A DNA stretch of 64,000 bases, from assembly GCF_014287895.1 (NCBI RefSeq), contig NZ_JACOPP010000015.1, positions 1 to 64,000 on the forward strand, given 5' to 3'. Positions within the stretch are counted from its first letter, which is position 1. Each line of letters opens with the position of its first letter. The position numbers and the translations under genes are program-made. The notes beneath the pieces are model-generated. The model was not told the DNA's origin. It saw nothing but the letters and a program-made list of their open reading frames with translations, and ran no database searches. This DNA comes from Lawsonibacter hominis. Lineage in GTDB: Bacteria > Bacillota > Clostridia > Oscillospirales > Oscillospiraceae. Below are positions 40,741 to 49,271 of the stretch, piece by piece.

Positions 40741-41711
40741 TCCATGCCATGGGAGGCGTGGACGCCGGGGCCGATGAGGGCGCCCCGGGTGTCGTTGCCC
40801 GCCTTCCAGAAAGCGGCCACGTCGGAGCCGTAATGCGGATAAATATCCACGGCGTAGTCCACGCCGTTGGCGCGGGCCAGCTCCACCAGCCGGGACACCA
40901 TACCGTAGTCATAGGGGCCGTTGTTGTCCTTGGCGCAGATGGACACCTGGTACTCCGTGCAGTTCAGGTCCTCCCCGACGCACCCCATGTCTACCGCCAG
41001 CAGCTCGTCCACCGCCGGCATGACGCAGCCGCCGTGACCGACCTCCTCGTGTACAGTGAAGCAGAGCTCCGTGTCGTACCGGGGGGCGGCTCCCGTATCC
41101 CGCAGGAGCTTGAGCAGCGTGAGCAGGCACGCGGCGCTGCCCTTATCGTCGATGAAGCGGGACTTTAAAAAGCCGCTGCCGGTGACCTGGGTTTTGGGGT
41201 CGAAGCACACAAAATCCCCGGCGCAGATGCCCAGCGCCTCCACGCCGGCCTTGTCCCGCACCGGTTCGTCGATGCGCACCGCCAAATTCTTTTCGTCCCG
41301 GGGACGGGTCAGCACGTCGTCGAATACGTGCGCCGCCGGAGAGAGGGAGAGGATGGTGCCGGTATACATCCGCCCGTCCCGGGTGTAGATGCGGCAGTAT
41401 TCCCCGTCCAGGGTGGGCAGGATCGGCCCGCCGATTTTGGTGATCATCAGCATGCCGTCGGCGGTGATGGAGCGCACCATCAGCCCCAGCGTGTCGATGT
41501 GGGCGCACAGGCCGACCGTTTTCCCGCGCTCCCGCCCACGCACGGAGAGGATCACGTTGCCCTTGTTGGTGCGCCGCACAGGATAGCCCAGCTCTTCCGC
41601 GATCTGTTCCACCACCGCGGCGGCCTGCTGCGTAAAGCCGCTGGGGCTGTCGGCGGCGAGCAGGCGGCGGGCGGTGTTCATGAGAAACTCCCTGCAGTCT
41701 TCCAGATGCAT
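40674..41711 (-). CDS. M42 family metallopeptidase (glutamyl aminopeptidase type)
   Basis: A 345-residue cytoplasmic aminopeptidase with the two-metal site: GLCAHIDTLG (first His/Asp), RFIDDKGSAACLL (bridging Asp), FTVHEEVGHGG (catalytic and metal Glu residues), AVDMGCVGED and a late His (HASHGMERTHFDGMKHT). M42 enzymes trim peptides from the N-terminus as large tetrahedral particles. The ATG at 41711 has AAGGAG nine bases upstream; the one two codons earlier is too close to it. Its 3' end is duplicated downstream around a three-hairpin element. Confidence 0.93.
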   Translation of the reverse strand: MHLEDCREFLMNTARRLLAADSPSGFTQQAAAVVEQIAEELGYPVRRTNKGNVILSVRGRERGKTVGLCAHIDTLGLMVRSITADGMLMITKIGGPILPTLDGEYCRIYTRDGRMYTGTILSLSPAAHVFDDVLTRPRDEKNLAVRIDEPVRDKAGVEALGICAGDFVCFDPKTQVTGSGFLKSRFIDDKGSAACLLTLLKLLRDTGAAPRYDTELCFTVHEEVGHGGCVMPAVDELLAVDMGCVGEDLNCTEYQVSICAKDNNGPYDYGMVSRLVELARANGVDYAVDIYPHYGSDVAAFWKAGNDTRGALIGPGVHASHGMERTHFDGMKHTIHLVWLYLECA

Positions 41712-41792
41712 TTGCATTGACTCCTTATTTGTAGTATGATATCCCAATCATAGCCCGGCCGGGCCGAAATTACAAGCGGGAGCGCGAGAAAC

Positions 41793-42269
41793 ATGGCGGA
41801 AGAAAAGACCAACGTGATGCGGCTGTTAGACCAGAAGAAGGTCCCCTATATCCCCCACTATTACGCCTGTCCCGACGGGGCGGTGGACGGGGTCTCGGTG
41901 GCGGCCCGGATCGGCAAGGATGCCGGCGCCGTGTTCAAGACCCTGGTGACCCAGGGGGCCACGGGGAAGTATTACGTGTTTGTGGTGCCGGTGCTGAGCG
42001 AGCTGGATCGGAAGGCGGCGGCCCGGGCGGTGCGGGAGAAATCCATCGAGATGATCCGGCAGGCCCAGCTGCTTCCGCTGACCGGATACGTCCACGGGGG
42101 CTGTTCCCCGCTGGGGATGAAAAAGCAGTTTACCACCGTGCTGGACGAGAGCGCCCGGGGACGGGAGAGCATGACGGTAAGCGCCGGGCGCATCGGCGCC
42201 CAGGTGGAGCTGGCGCCGGGCGACCTGTGCCGCCTGAGCCGGGGCAGCTTCGCCCCGGTGGGGAAATAA
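41793..42269 (+). CDS. ybaK: Cys-tRNA(Pro) deacylase YbaK/EbsC
   Basis: A 158-residue trans-editing enzyme of the YbaK/ProX fold: MRLLDQKKVPYIPHYYACPD, VFKTLVTQGATGKYYVFVVP, and LTGYVHGGCSPLGMKKQFTT containing the GGCSPLG signature. It hydrolyses cysteine wrongly attached to tRNA-Pro. It is divergent from the M42 gene, with about 80 bp between starts, and is followed by a secreted-protein gene on the same strand. Confidence 0.92.
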   Translation: MAEEKTNVMRLLDQKKVPYIPHYYACPDGAVDGVSVAARIGKDAGAVFKTLVTQGATGKYYVFVVPVLSELDRKAAARAVREKSIEMIRQAQLLPLTGYVHGGCSPLGMKKQFTTVLDESARGRESMTVSAGRIGAQVELAPGDLCRLSRGSFAPVGK

Positions 42270-42359
42270 ACGCCCGGGGGAACTTTTTGCGCCCCGGTCC
42301 GTCTGATGTAACATGGCCGGGTAAGCCCGGTAGTTTGAACGACAAGGAGAATGCAGAAT

Positions 42360-43202
42360 ATGAACCAAAAGCTTCCCGCACTGGCGTTGGCCGTGACCCT
42401 GACCGGCGCCCTGTCCATCGGCGCCCTGGCCGGTGAGCCCGAGCGGCTCATTTCCCCCAAGCCCACGGCCTGCGCTGGCGCCATTACCGTCAACGGACAG
42501 GCGCTGGACACCGCCGGGGTCCCCGCCGTGTCCGGCCAGGGGCTGCTGCCCATGCGCCTGGTGGCCGAGTCCGATCACGGCTCCGCCGCCTGGTACGAAG
42601 AGGAGAATACCGGCGCGTTTTATCTGGACGGGAACGTGATCAGCGTGGATTTTGCCACCGGATCGGTCACCGTCAACGACACGGCGGCCGAAGGCGTGAC
42701 CGCCCGGGTGGTGCAGGGCGTCACCTTCCTGCCCGCCGCGCTTCTGGAGGGGCTGGAGGGGTACACGGTGGAAGCCGCGGAAGACGGCCTTGCCATCACC
42801 ACCCCCAACAACGCGCCGCTGGTGAAGCTGGCCTATCAGATCATGGATGCGTCGGGCATGGGCTACGGCATGAAGACCGACGCGCAGGGGATGGCCGAGA
42901 CCTACGGCCTGCCCGCCGACGCCTTTGAGCAGGCTGTCGGCTTCTTCCCCATGATGGTCAGCCCCGACACCCTGGTTCTCGGCAAACTGGCCGAGGGCGC
43001 CGACACGCAGGCCGTCAAGACCGCTCTGGAGGCCTACCGCCAGAGCCAGGAGGACACGTTCTCCTGGTACCTGTCCCAGAATCTGCCCAAGGTGCAGGAC
43101 GCCCGCCTGCTGGTGCAGGACGGGTATGTGCTTTTCCTGATCGCGGAGAACGCCGACGCCGGCGAGGCAGCCTTTACCGCCGCTCTGGCCGCGCTGGACT
43201 GA
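42360..43202 (+). CDS. Secreted protein: copper-amine-oxidase-like domain plus DUF4358-like domain
   Basis: A 280-residue exported protein: a signal peptide ending around IGALAGE, a copper amine oxidase N-domain-like module (residues 35-150, GQGLLPMRLVAESDHGSAAW, GVTFLPAALLEGL) and a C-terminal region, about 160-278, resembling DUF4358 (AEGADTQAVKTALEAYRQSQ, LVQDGYVLFLIAENAD). Such proteins are common in Oscillospirales and have no known role. The ATG at 42360 is preferred because AAGGAG lies at correct spacing. Confidence 0.75.
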   Translation: MNQKLPALALAVTLTGALSIGALAGEPERLISPKPTACAGAITVNGQALDTAGVPAVSGQGLLPMRLVAESDHGSAAWYEEENTGAFYLDGNVISVDFATGSVTVNDTAAEGVTARVVQGVTFLPAALLEGLEGYTVEAAEDGLAITTPNNAPLVKLAYQIMDASGMGYGMKTDAQGMAETYGLPADAFEQAVGFFPMMVSPDTLVLGKLAEGADTQAVKTALEAYRQSQEDTFSWYLSQNLPKVQDARLLVQDGYVLFLIAENADAGEAAFTAALAALD

Positions 43203-43382
43203 CTTGCGCCCCCATACCGGCCGGCTCCGCCCCGGGCGCTCCTGCGGGAGGGGTCTTCGGCAGCCTGGGGAGTTGTCCGCTTCTGGCGGACAACTCCTGC
43301 GTGCGGCGAGCCGGCGCTTCCAGAGACTCAGAAGAGGCTCCCCGGACGGCCCAAGCCGTCCGGGGAGCCTCTTCTGTCCGGG
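43203..43382. terminator. Convergent intergenic region with two strong hairpins
   Basis: A 12-bp perfect stem (43269-43280/43286-43297) and a 21-bp perfect stem (43330-43350/43355-43375, loop CCAA) lie between converging genes. The second is likely the shared terminator: TCTTCTG on the plus strand, TCTTCTGAG on the minus. Confidence 0.65.
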
Positions 43383-45548
43383 TCAATACCGGTCCACCCA
43401 GCCGGAGATCAGCGGGGTGGGCACCAGCCACATGAACAGGAATACCAGCAGGTTGGAAGGAGACAGCGAGGAGTAGGCCCCCACGGAGGTGAGATAGAAG
43501 GCCAGCAGCACGCCGACAGCCGCGCCGACGCAGGCGAGCACCGCGGAGCAGCGCACGGCCCGGCGCAGCCGGGCGGCCCCCACCACTGCCTCCGAATAGG
43601 GCCCCAGGCCCTCCCGGCAGAGGACGGCGGTCAGGATATCGCTGTGGGACTGCTCCGCTCCGGACAGCTCCCGCCGCCGCTCCACCGCCGGGAACTCCAT
43701 CTTCTCCACCGGCAGCTTGAAGCGCTGGCGGAGCATGGCGGGGATCAGGTTGAAGTCCCGGGTGGCCAGCACGGGGGTGATCCGGTTGCGGATCAGGGCG
43801 TTGAGGGAGGGCTCGATCAGCCCGTGAAGCGAGTAGTTGAGGGCAAAAATACCCGCCAGCTCCCCGTCAAGCGCGCAAAAGACGGCGTTTTTTACATTGA
43901 GGCCCTGAGGCAGCTCCACGTCCATCAGGTGCATGAAGGCGGAGGAGCCCACCAGCACCTGTTCCCCGCGGATGAGCGCCCCCGCGCCCCCTTCGTAGCA
44001 GCACAGGTCCTGGGCGCGGCGGTAGACACAGCCCTGGGAGCGGAGCAGGTCGTGAAAGATTTTGTCCAGCCCGCTGCCCGAATCCCGGATCAGGGTGGCG
44101 GTGGCGGAGACCACCTTGTCTACGGAAAAGTCCCCGAAGACCTTGATGCCGTTCAGAGAGACGCAGCCGGGCGGGAAAAGATCGGCGTCGGTGAGCAGGA
44201 TGCCGCTGCCCGCGCCCGTGCTGGTGACCGCGTCCCATCCGGCGATGGCGGCCCCGGACTTGGACAGGCGGCGGGAGAGCTTATGCCACGGCGTGCCAAA
44301 GCACAGGGCCCCCGAAAAGGAGGAGGCCGACGCCAGGGTGGCGGAGAGGCACCACAGCAGCCGCTCCGGCGCGCCCATGCCCACGGAGGCCACCAGGGAG
44401 AGCACCAGGCAGGCCACAAACAGCAGCGGGCAGAAGCGGTGGAAGATGCGCTCGGCTCCGTCGGCGGCCTGCATCTGGCGGCCGAAGCCGATGGGCGCGC
44501 CCGACCACTTGGAATAGGTATCCCGTCCGTTCCATTTCCCCTCGTCCAGGGTGACCAGATAGGGCTCGGACGCGGAGGCCGCCGTGCGGCAGGCCAGCCG
44601 CTGTCCCCGCCGCTTGAGCCAAGTGCCCCGCAGCAGGAACGCCACCGCCAGCGCGGCGGCGGCGCAGTAAGGCAGCTGCCCGTCCCGGGGGTCCAGCTGC
44701 GGAAGGGTGAGCGCGTCGGCCAGCGTGGCGGCGCAGGAAAACACCAGCAGCGTATCCATGCCCAGCTCCAGCCGGAAGAGCCGGAACAGCCCCCGGGCCA
44801 GCACATCCACCCCCAGCAGCAGCACCAGCACCAGCAGCCCGGCCAGGGCCAGCGTCTGGAGGCGTGGGGTCAGCGGAGCGGGCAGGGGCAGGGGGAACAG
44901 GGGGGCCAGGGTCAGGTAGAGCATCGGCAGGCAGAGCAAAAAGGCCAGTACGCTCCGCACACGCAGGGATTTGAGCCCTTTGTGGTAACGGCGGGCCAGG
45001 TCCGCCGGGGGCAGGTCGGGGGCGGGCGGCGGCGCACGGCGCTTCCGGCGCTCCCGCCGCGCCTGCTCCGGCGCCTCCTCGTCGGTGCCTGGGATATACC
45101 GCTCGGCCCGGCGGACGGCCTCGTCCTGCTCGGCGCCCTCCTCCTCAAACATATGCCCCGCGTAATCGTCCGCCTTCTGCATCAGACGGTTGAGCCCCTC
45201 CGCAATGGGGTTGTCCGAGGCCGGGGCGGGCACTTCGGCCCCGGGCGGCGCTTCCGCCCCCGCCGGCTCCTCCGGCGGGGGGGCGGCGGCGGGGAACTTC
45301 ACCACCTTTTCCTCCGGCGGCGCCGGAGCGGGCGCGGGGGCGCCGGGGAAGGAGACTACCTTGCCGGGCCTGCGCCCGGTGGGGGCGGGGGAGGCGGCGG
45401 AGGGGACGGTGGGAAAAGGGATGGTGTCGTCGCCCACGGGGCGCTTGCCCCGCCCGGCGCCGAACTCCGCCATGATCTCCTCCAGGGAAAACGTCTCTTC
45501 CCCGCTGGAGGGGCCTTTATTCAGTTCGTCGTCCCGGTCCTTTGCCAT
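43383..45548 (-). CDS. Degenerate P-type ATPase-like membrane protein
   Basis: A 721-residue protein. Residues 1-190 are Pro/Ala/Glu-rich and probably disordered. The rest follows the P1B/P-type plan: membrane pairs near 205-260 and 270-330, an actuator-like part, another pair near 375-425, a pseudo P-domain, an N-domain-like GGAGALIRGEQVLVGSSAFM and a final helix pair. The phosphorylation loop DKTGT is absent; the equivalent stretch reads ILLTDADLFP (residues 450-459). The later TGDN motif is also missing (VLATRDFN). It cannot be a normal ion pump; a sensory, structural or regulatory role is possible. Confidence 0.7.
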   Translation of the reverse strand: MAKDRDDELNKGPSSGEETFSLEEIMAEFGAGRGKRPVGDDTIPFPTVPSAASPAPTGRRPGKVVSFPGAPAPAPAPPEEKVVKFPAAAPPPEEPAGAEAPPGAEVPAPASDNPIAEGLNRLMQKADDYAGHMFEEEGAEQDEAVRRAERYIPGTDEEAPEQARRERRKRRAPPPAPDLPPADLARRYHKGLKSLRVRSVLAFLLCLPMLYLTLAPLFPLPLPAPLTPRLQTLALAGLLVLVLLLGVDVLARGLFRLFRLELGMDTLLVFSCAATLADALTLPQLDPRDGQLPYCAAAALAVAFLLRGTWLKRRGQRLACRTAASASEPYLVTLDEGKWNGRDTYSKWSGAPIGFGRQMQAADGAERIFHRFCPLLFVACLVLSLVASVGMGAPERLLWCLSATLASASSFSGALCFGTPWHKLSRRLSKSGAAIAGWDAVTSTGAGSGILLTDADLFPPGCVSLNGIKVFGDFSVDKVVSATATLIRDSGSGLDKIFHDLLRSQGCVYRRAQDLCCYEGGAGALIRGEQVLVGSSAFMHLMDVELPQGLNVKNAVFCALDGELAGIFALNYSLHGLIEPSLNALIRNRITPVLATRDFNLIPAMLRQRFKLPVEKMEFPAVERRRELSGAEQSHSDILTAVLCREGLGPYSEAVVGAARLRRAVRCSAVLACVGAAVGVLLAFYLTSVGAYSSLSPSNLLVFLFMWLVPTPLISGWVDRY

Positions 45549-45621
45549 GTGTCATATCACCCGTTATTCCAGTCCGGTTCCAGCCGTGGGTGCACGGCGG
45601 AGGCGGACGTGAAGATCATCG

Positions 45622-46374
45622 TCAGAGCATCCTCTGGCGCACGGCTTCGTATAAAAGGATGGCCGCCGCCGCAGAGGCGTTGAGCGAATTCAGCTTTCCC
45701 CGCATGGGGATCCGCACCAGAAAATCACAGTTTTCACCCACCAGACGCCCCATGCCGGAGCCCTCGCTGCCGATGACGATGGCGGCGGGACCCTTCAGGT
45801 CGGCCTCGTACAGCAGCCGGTCCCCGCCGGCGTCGGTGCCGAAGACCCAGACGCCCTCGTCCTTGAGCTGACGGAGCAGAGCGGGCAGATTGGCCACCCG
45901 TGCCACTGGAACATGGGAGACCGCCCCGGCGGAGGTCTTGGCCACCACGGCGGTGAGTCCCGCGCTGCGGCGCTTGGGGATGATGACCCCGTGGGCCCCC
46001 GCGCACTCGGCGGTGCGGATCACCGCGCCCAGGTTGTGGGGATCGGAGAGCTCGTCGCACACCACGATCAGGGGCGGCTCGCCCTTTTCACGCGCCGCGT
46101 TCAGAATATCGTCCACACTGGCATACTCCCGCACGGCCGCCAGGGCGATCACGCCCTGGTGGGCGTGCGTGCGGCTCATGCCGTCCAGCTTGCGGCGGTC
46201 GGCCTCCACCACCACGATGCCCTTGTCCCGGGCCGTGGACGCAATATGCCCCAGAGCGGCGTCGGTCTCGCCGCGGGCCAGATAGATCTTGTCGATGCTG
46301 GTACCGGCCCGGAGGGCCTCCAGCACGGCGTTGCGCCCTTCGATGATGCCGTCGGCCTCGGCCTGGGCCTCCAT
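45622..46374 (-). CDS. rlmB: 23S rRNA (guanosine-2'-O-)-methyltransferase RlmB / TrmH family
   Basis: A 250-residue SPOUT methyltransferase. The N-terminal substrate-binding domain has IIEGRNAVLEALRAGTSIDK; the knotted domain has LSDPHNLGAVIRTAECAGAH, AAIVIGSEGSGMGRLV and IPMRGKLNSLNASAAAAILL (motifs 1-3). It methylates the ribose of a 23S rRNA guanosine or a tRNA. The ATG at 46374 has AAGGAG seven bases upstream; the one at 46389 is less well placed. It is divergent from ftsH. Confidence 0.93.
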   Translation of the reverse strand: MEAQAEADGIIEGRNAVLEALRAGTSIDKIYLARGETDAALGHIASTARDKGIVVVEADRRKLDGMSRTHAHQGVIALAAVREYASVDDILNAAREKGEPPLIVVCDELSDPHNLGAVIRTAECAGAHGVIIPKRRSAGLTAVVAKTSAGAVSHVPVARVANLPALLRQLKDEGVWVFGTDAGGDRLLYEADLKGPAAIVIGSEGSGMGRLVGENCDFLVRIPMRGKLNSLNASAAAAILLYEAVRQRML

Positions 46375-46594
46375 CCTGCGCTCCTTCATGGCTTGTCCCG
46401 CCTTTCCCCGTGTGATAACGGCAACAGTATACCACAAGACGGCGTACAGAAAAAGCCAAAAATGCGCCTGTAACAGAAAAGCAAGGCGGCGCGCCCGCGG
46501 CCGCCGGCCGCCGCAAAGCGCCGTTTGGTTCGGCGGAATACCGTCCCGGCGGGCCGATTTCATAGAAAGTTTACAGGTTTCCCCGCCGGTTTCC

Positions 46595-46623
46595 TTGTTT
46601 TTTGGGGTGGTGTGTGCTATAAC
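46595..46623 (+). promoter_or_regulatory. ftsH promoter
   Basis: TTGTTT (46595-46600), a 17-bp spacer and TATAAC (46618-46623), about 70 bp before the ATG, in a 320-bp gap between divergent rlmB and ftsH that otherwise shows nothing notable. Confidence 0.5.
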
Positions 46624-46694
46624 AGTCTTACCGCATTTTCGTTCCATACCGAAAATAATTGCGAGCGATTCGTTCCAAGGAGGATATACATTTC

Positions 46695-48770
46695 ATGCCC
46701 GATAATCGTAACAGCGGCGGCAGAGGCGGGGGGGCCGGCGGCAAGCGCAACGCCACCGCCATCATTTCCATCATCCTGTGGGCCCTGGTCATCACCGTAC
46801 TGGTAAACTACGCCACTTCCATGGCCCGTTCGGCCCATACGCAGGAGATCACCTACGGCGAATTCCGCCAGATGGTGATGGACGGCAAAGTGGAAGCGGT
46901 GGAGATGACCAGCGCCAAGTACACCATCTACCCCAAGACCGAACCGGCCGAAGAGAGCGCCGCCCCGGCGGAGAGCCCCAGCCCCGAGAGCCAGCTGGGC
47001 CTGCCCCCGCTGGAGACCCTGAACACCACCCAGAAGACCTATTACTGCGCGCCTCCCACCACGGCCAACGTGCGGGATGACGGCCTGATCCCCCTGCTGG
47101 AGGAGTACGGCGTGGTCCAGTACGGCTCCCCCTATGAGGAGCCCCTCTCCCCCATCGTCAGCCTGCTCATCAGCTACGTGCTGCCCATGGTGCTGATGGT
47201 GGTGCTCTTCTCCTTCCTGTTCCGCAATATGGCCGGCAAGATGGGCGGCGGCCTGGGCGGCGTGGGCAAGGCAAACGCCAAGGTCTATGTCGAAAAATCC
47301 ACCGGCGTGACCTTTAAGGACGTGGCCGGGCAGGACGAGGCCAAGGAGAGTCTGGTGGAGATCATCGACTTTCTCCACAATCCCCAAAAGTACACCGAGA
47401 TCGGCGCCAAGCTGCCCAAGGGCGCCCTGCTGGTGGGCCCGCCGGGCACCGGCAAGACCCTGCTGGCGAAGGCGGTGGCGGGAGAGGCCAACGTGCCCTT
47501 CTTCTCCATCTCCGGCTCGGACTTTGTCGAAATGTTCGTGGGCGTAGGCGCCTCCCGTGTCCGCGACCTCTTTAAGGAGGCCAGCAAGATGGCCCCCTGC
47601 ATCGTCTTCATCGACGAGATCGACACCATCGGCAAGTCCCGGGACAACCGCATGGGCGGCAACGACGAGCGGGAGCAGACCCTCAACCAGCTGCTGGCGG
47701 AGATGGACGGCTTCGACCCCACCAAGGGCGTCATCCTTCTGGCCGCCACCAACCGGCCCGAGGTGCTGGATCAGGCGCTGCTGCGGCCCGGGCGGTTCGA
47801 CCGGCGCATCATCGTGGACCGGCCCAACCTGGCCGGGCGGCTGGCCACCCTCCAGGTCCACACCCGCAATATCCGCCTGGCCGAGGACGTGGATCTGAAA
47901 AAGATCGCCATCGCCACCGCGGGCACCGTGGGCGCGGATCTGGCCAACCTGGTCAACGAGGCCGCGCTGCGGGCGGTGCGCCTGGGACGAAAGGCCGTCA
48001 ATCAGGAGGACCTGCTGGTCTCCTTCGAGCTGGTCATTGCCGGCAGCGAGAAAAAGGGCAGCGTCCTCACCGAGTTTGAAAAGAAGCTGGTGGCCTATCA
48101 CGAGGTGGGCCACGCCATGGTGGCCTATAAGCAGAAGAATACCGAACCGGTGCAGAAGATCACCATCGTGCCCCATACGCAGGGCAGTCTGGGCTATACC
48201 CTGCTGATGCCCGAGGAGGACAAGACCGAGCTGCGCACCCGGGACGAGCTGCTGGCCAAGATCGCCGTCTCCATGGGCGGCCGGGCGGCGGAGGAGGTGG
48301 TCCTGGGCACCATGACCAACGGCGCTGCCCAGGACATCCAGGACGCCACCAGCGTGGCCCGGAACATGGTGGCCATGTTCGGCATGAGCGACGAGTTCGG
48401 CATGATGGCCCTGGCCTCCAGGCGCAACCAGTACCTGGACGGCGGCTACGGCATGGACTGCGCCCAGGATACCGCCGCCGCCATGGACCGGGCGGTGAAG
48501 GAGATCCTGGACCGCTGCTACAAGCAGGCTGTGGCCACGCTGGAGGAGAGCCGGGAGGATATGGACAAGGTAGTGGCCTATCTTCTGGAGAAGGAGACCA
48601 TCACCGGCGCGGAGATGGTGGCCATCCTGGAGGGCCGGGACCCCGCTCTGGCCGACCGCTATCCCGACCCGGAGCAGAAGCGCGAGAAGCACACGCCCAC
48701 GGTCTCTGCCGCTCCGGACCCCATCCCCCTGGGCGGTGAGATCTCTCCCGAGGGAAAGCGAACGGAATAA
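46695..48770 (+). CDS. ftsH: ATP-dependent zinc metalloprotease FtsH
   Basis: A 691-residue membrane-bound AAA+ protease: N-terminal helix, a short external domain (YGEFRQMVMDGKVEAVEM), a second helix near 160, AAA core with GPPGTGKTLLAKAVAGE (Walker A), IVFIDEIDTIG (Walker B) and RPGRFDRRI (SRH), then the protease domain with YHEVGHAMVAY (HExxH). It degrades damaged or regulatory membrane proteins. AAGGAGGATATACATTTC precedes the ATG. The gene is inside the segment inferred to be inverted; a 20-bp terminator stem follows. Confidence 0.97.
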   Translation: MPDNRNSGGRGGGAGGKRNATAIISIILWALVITVLVNYATSMARSAHTQEITYGEFRQMVMDGKVEAVEMTSAKYTIYPKTEPAEESAAPAESPSPESQLGLPPLETLNTTQKTYYCAPPTTANVRDDGLIPLLEEYGVVQYGSPYEEPLSPIVSLLISYVLPMVLMVVLFSFLFRNMAGKMGGGLGGVGKANAKVYVEKSTGVTFKDVAGQDEAKESLVEIIDFLHNPQKYTEIGAKLPKGALLVGPPGTGKTLLAKAVAGEANVPFFSISGSDFVEMFVGVGASRVRDLFKEASKMAPCIVFIDEIDTIGKSRDNRMGGNDEREQTLNQLLAEMDGFDPTKGVILLAATNRPEVLDQALLRPGRFDRRIIVDRPNLAGRLATLQVHTRNIRLAEDVDLKKIAIATAGTVGADLANLVNEAALRAVRLGRKAVNQEDLLVSFELVIAGSEKKGSVLTEFEKKLVAYHEVGHAMVAYKQKNTEPVQKITIVPHTQGSLGYTLLMPEEDKTELRTRDELLAKIAVSMGGRAAEEVVLGTMTNGAAQDIQDATSVARNMVAMFGMSDEFGMMALASRRNQYLDGGYGMDCAQDTAAAMDRAVKEILDRCYKQAVATLEESREDMDKVVAYLLEKETITGAEMVAILEGRDPALADRYPDPEQKREKHTPTVSAAPDPIPLGGEISPEGKRTE

Positions 48771-48771
48771 A

Positions 48772-48815
48772 CGCAAACGCGGCCCCGGACCGGCTGGTCC
48801 GGGGCCGCGTTTGCG
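48772..48815 (+). terminator. ftsH terminator
   Basis: Perfect 20-bp stem (48772-48791, 48796-48815) with loop GGCT, directly after the ftsH stop. The IS remnant begins 36 bp further on. Confidence 0.8.
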
Positions 48816-48825
48816 CCTTGCCGTG

Positions 48826-48851
48826 CCTTTTGTATTCTTCCGTACGCGAAT
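48826..48851 (-). repeat. 26-bp flank A, inverted copy beside the IS remnant
   Basis: Exact reverse complement of 38239-38264, flush with the right terminal repeat of the truncated IS copy. Confidence 0.9.
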
Positions 48852-49171
48852 TGTAGGTTTGTCAAAGATATTGGACAGTGAACTCTGCGGGAGAAAGCCA
48901 GTGAAGGGGCCTCATGGGGAAGTTGATGGAGCGGCGGTTGTGGACAGCAAGTTGTTTGGCGAAGTCATCCAGCGAGTAAAAGTTGTGGCAGGAGTAAAAC
49001 CGTTTCTGGTCCTCCCGGTGGCTGCGTTCCGCCTTGCCGTTGTGGCGGGGTGTATAAGGACGGATGAGTTTGTGCCGGATGCCTGGTTTAGCGGCGGCAG
49101 CTTCAAACAGGGTGGGTAGGTGCCGCTTGCTGTTGGAAAAACGGTTGGTGAACTTAAAACCATTGTCTGTC
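48852..49171 (-). mobile_element. Truncated inverted IS copy (320 bp remnant)
   Basis: Contains the last third of the same transposase on the minus strand (from DNGFKFTNRFSN to the C-terminus, stop at 48862) and the right terminal repeat. The left two thirds are missing: the sequence jumps from flank B (49172-49192) directly into the transposase core at the TDNG motif. The residual protein part is close to the intact copy. Here the motif is TDNG, not TGNG. Confidence 0.9.
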
Positions 49172-49192
49172 TCCGCCGCGGAAATGTCCAAA
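49172..49192 (-). repeat. 21-bp flank B, inverted copy
   Basis: Exact reverse complement of 39306-39326, adjoining the broken end of the IS remnant and ending five bases before the recJ -35 hexamer. Confidence 0.85.
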
Positions 49193-49196
49193 GCCC

Positions 49197-49225
49197 TTGT
49201 CACCCTTTACGAAATTTGCTATAAT
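49197..49225 (+). promoter_or_regulatory. recJ-relA promoter
   Basis: TTGTCA (49197-49202), 17 bp and a perfect TATAAT (49220-49225), 46 bp before the recJ ATG. Confidence 0.75.
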
Positions 49226-49271
49226 AAAGGGTAATTTTGATTTGACTGATCGGGAGGGACAACGCGCGCCC

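Noticed and set aside
46617..48776. 719-codon open frame opposite ftsH
   Set aside because: Antisense shadow of a highly conserved AAA+ protease, low-complexity composition.
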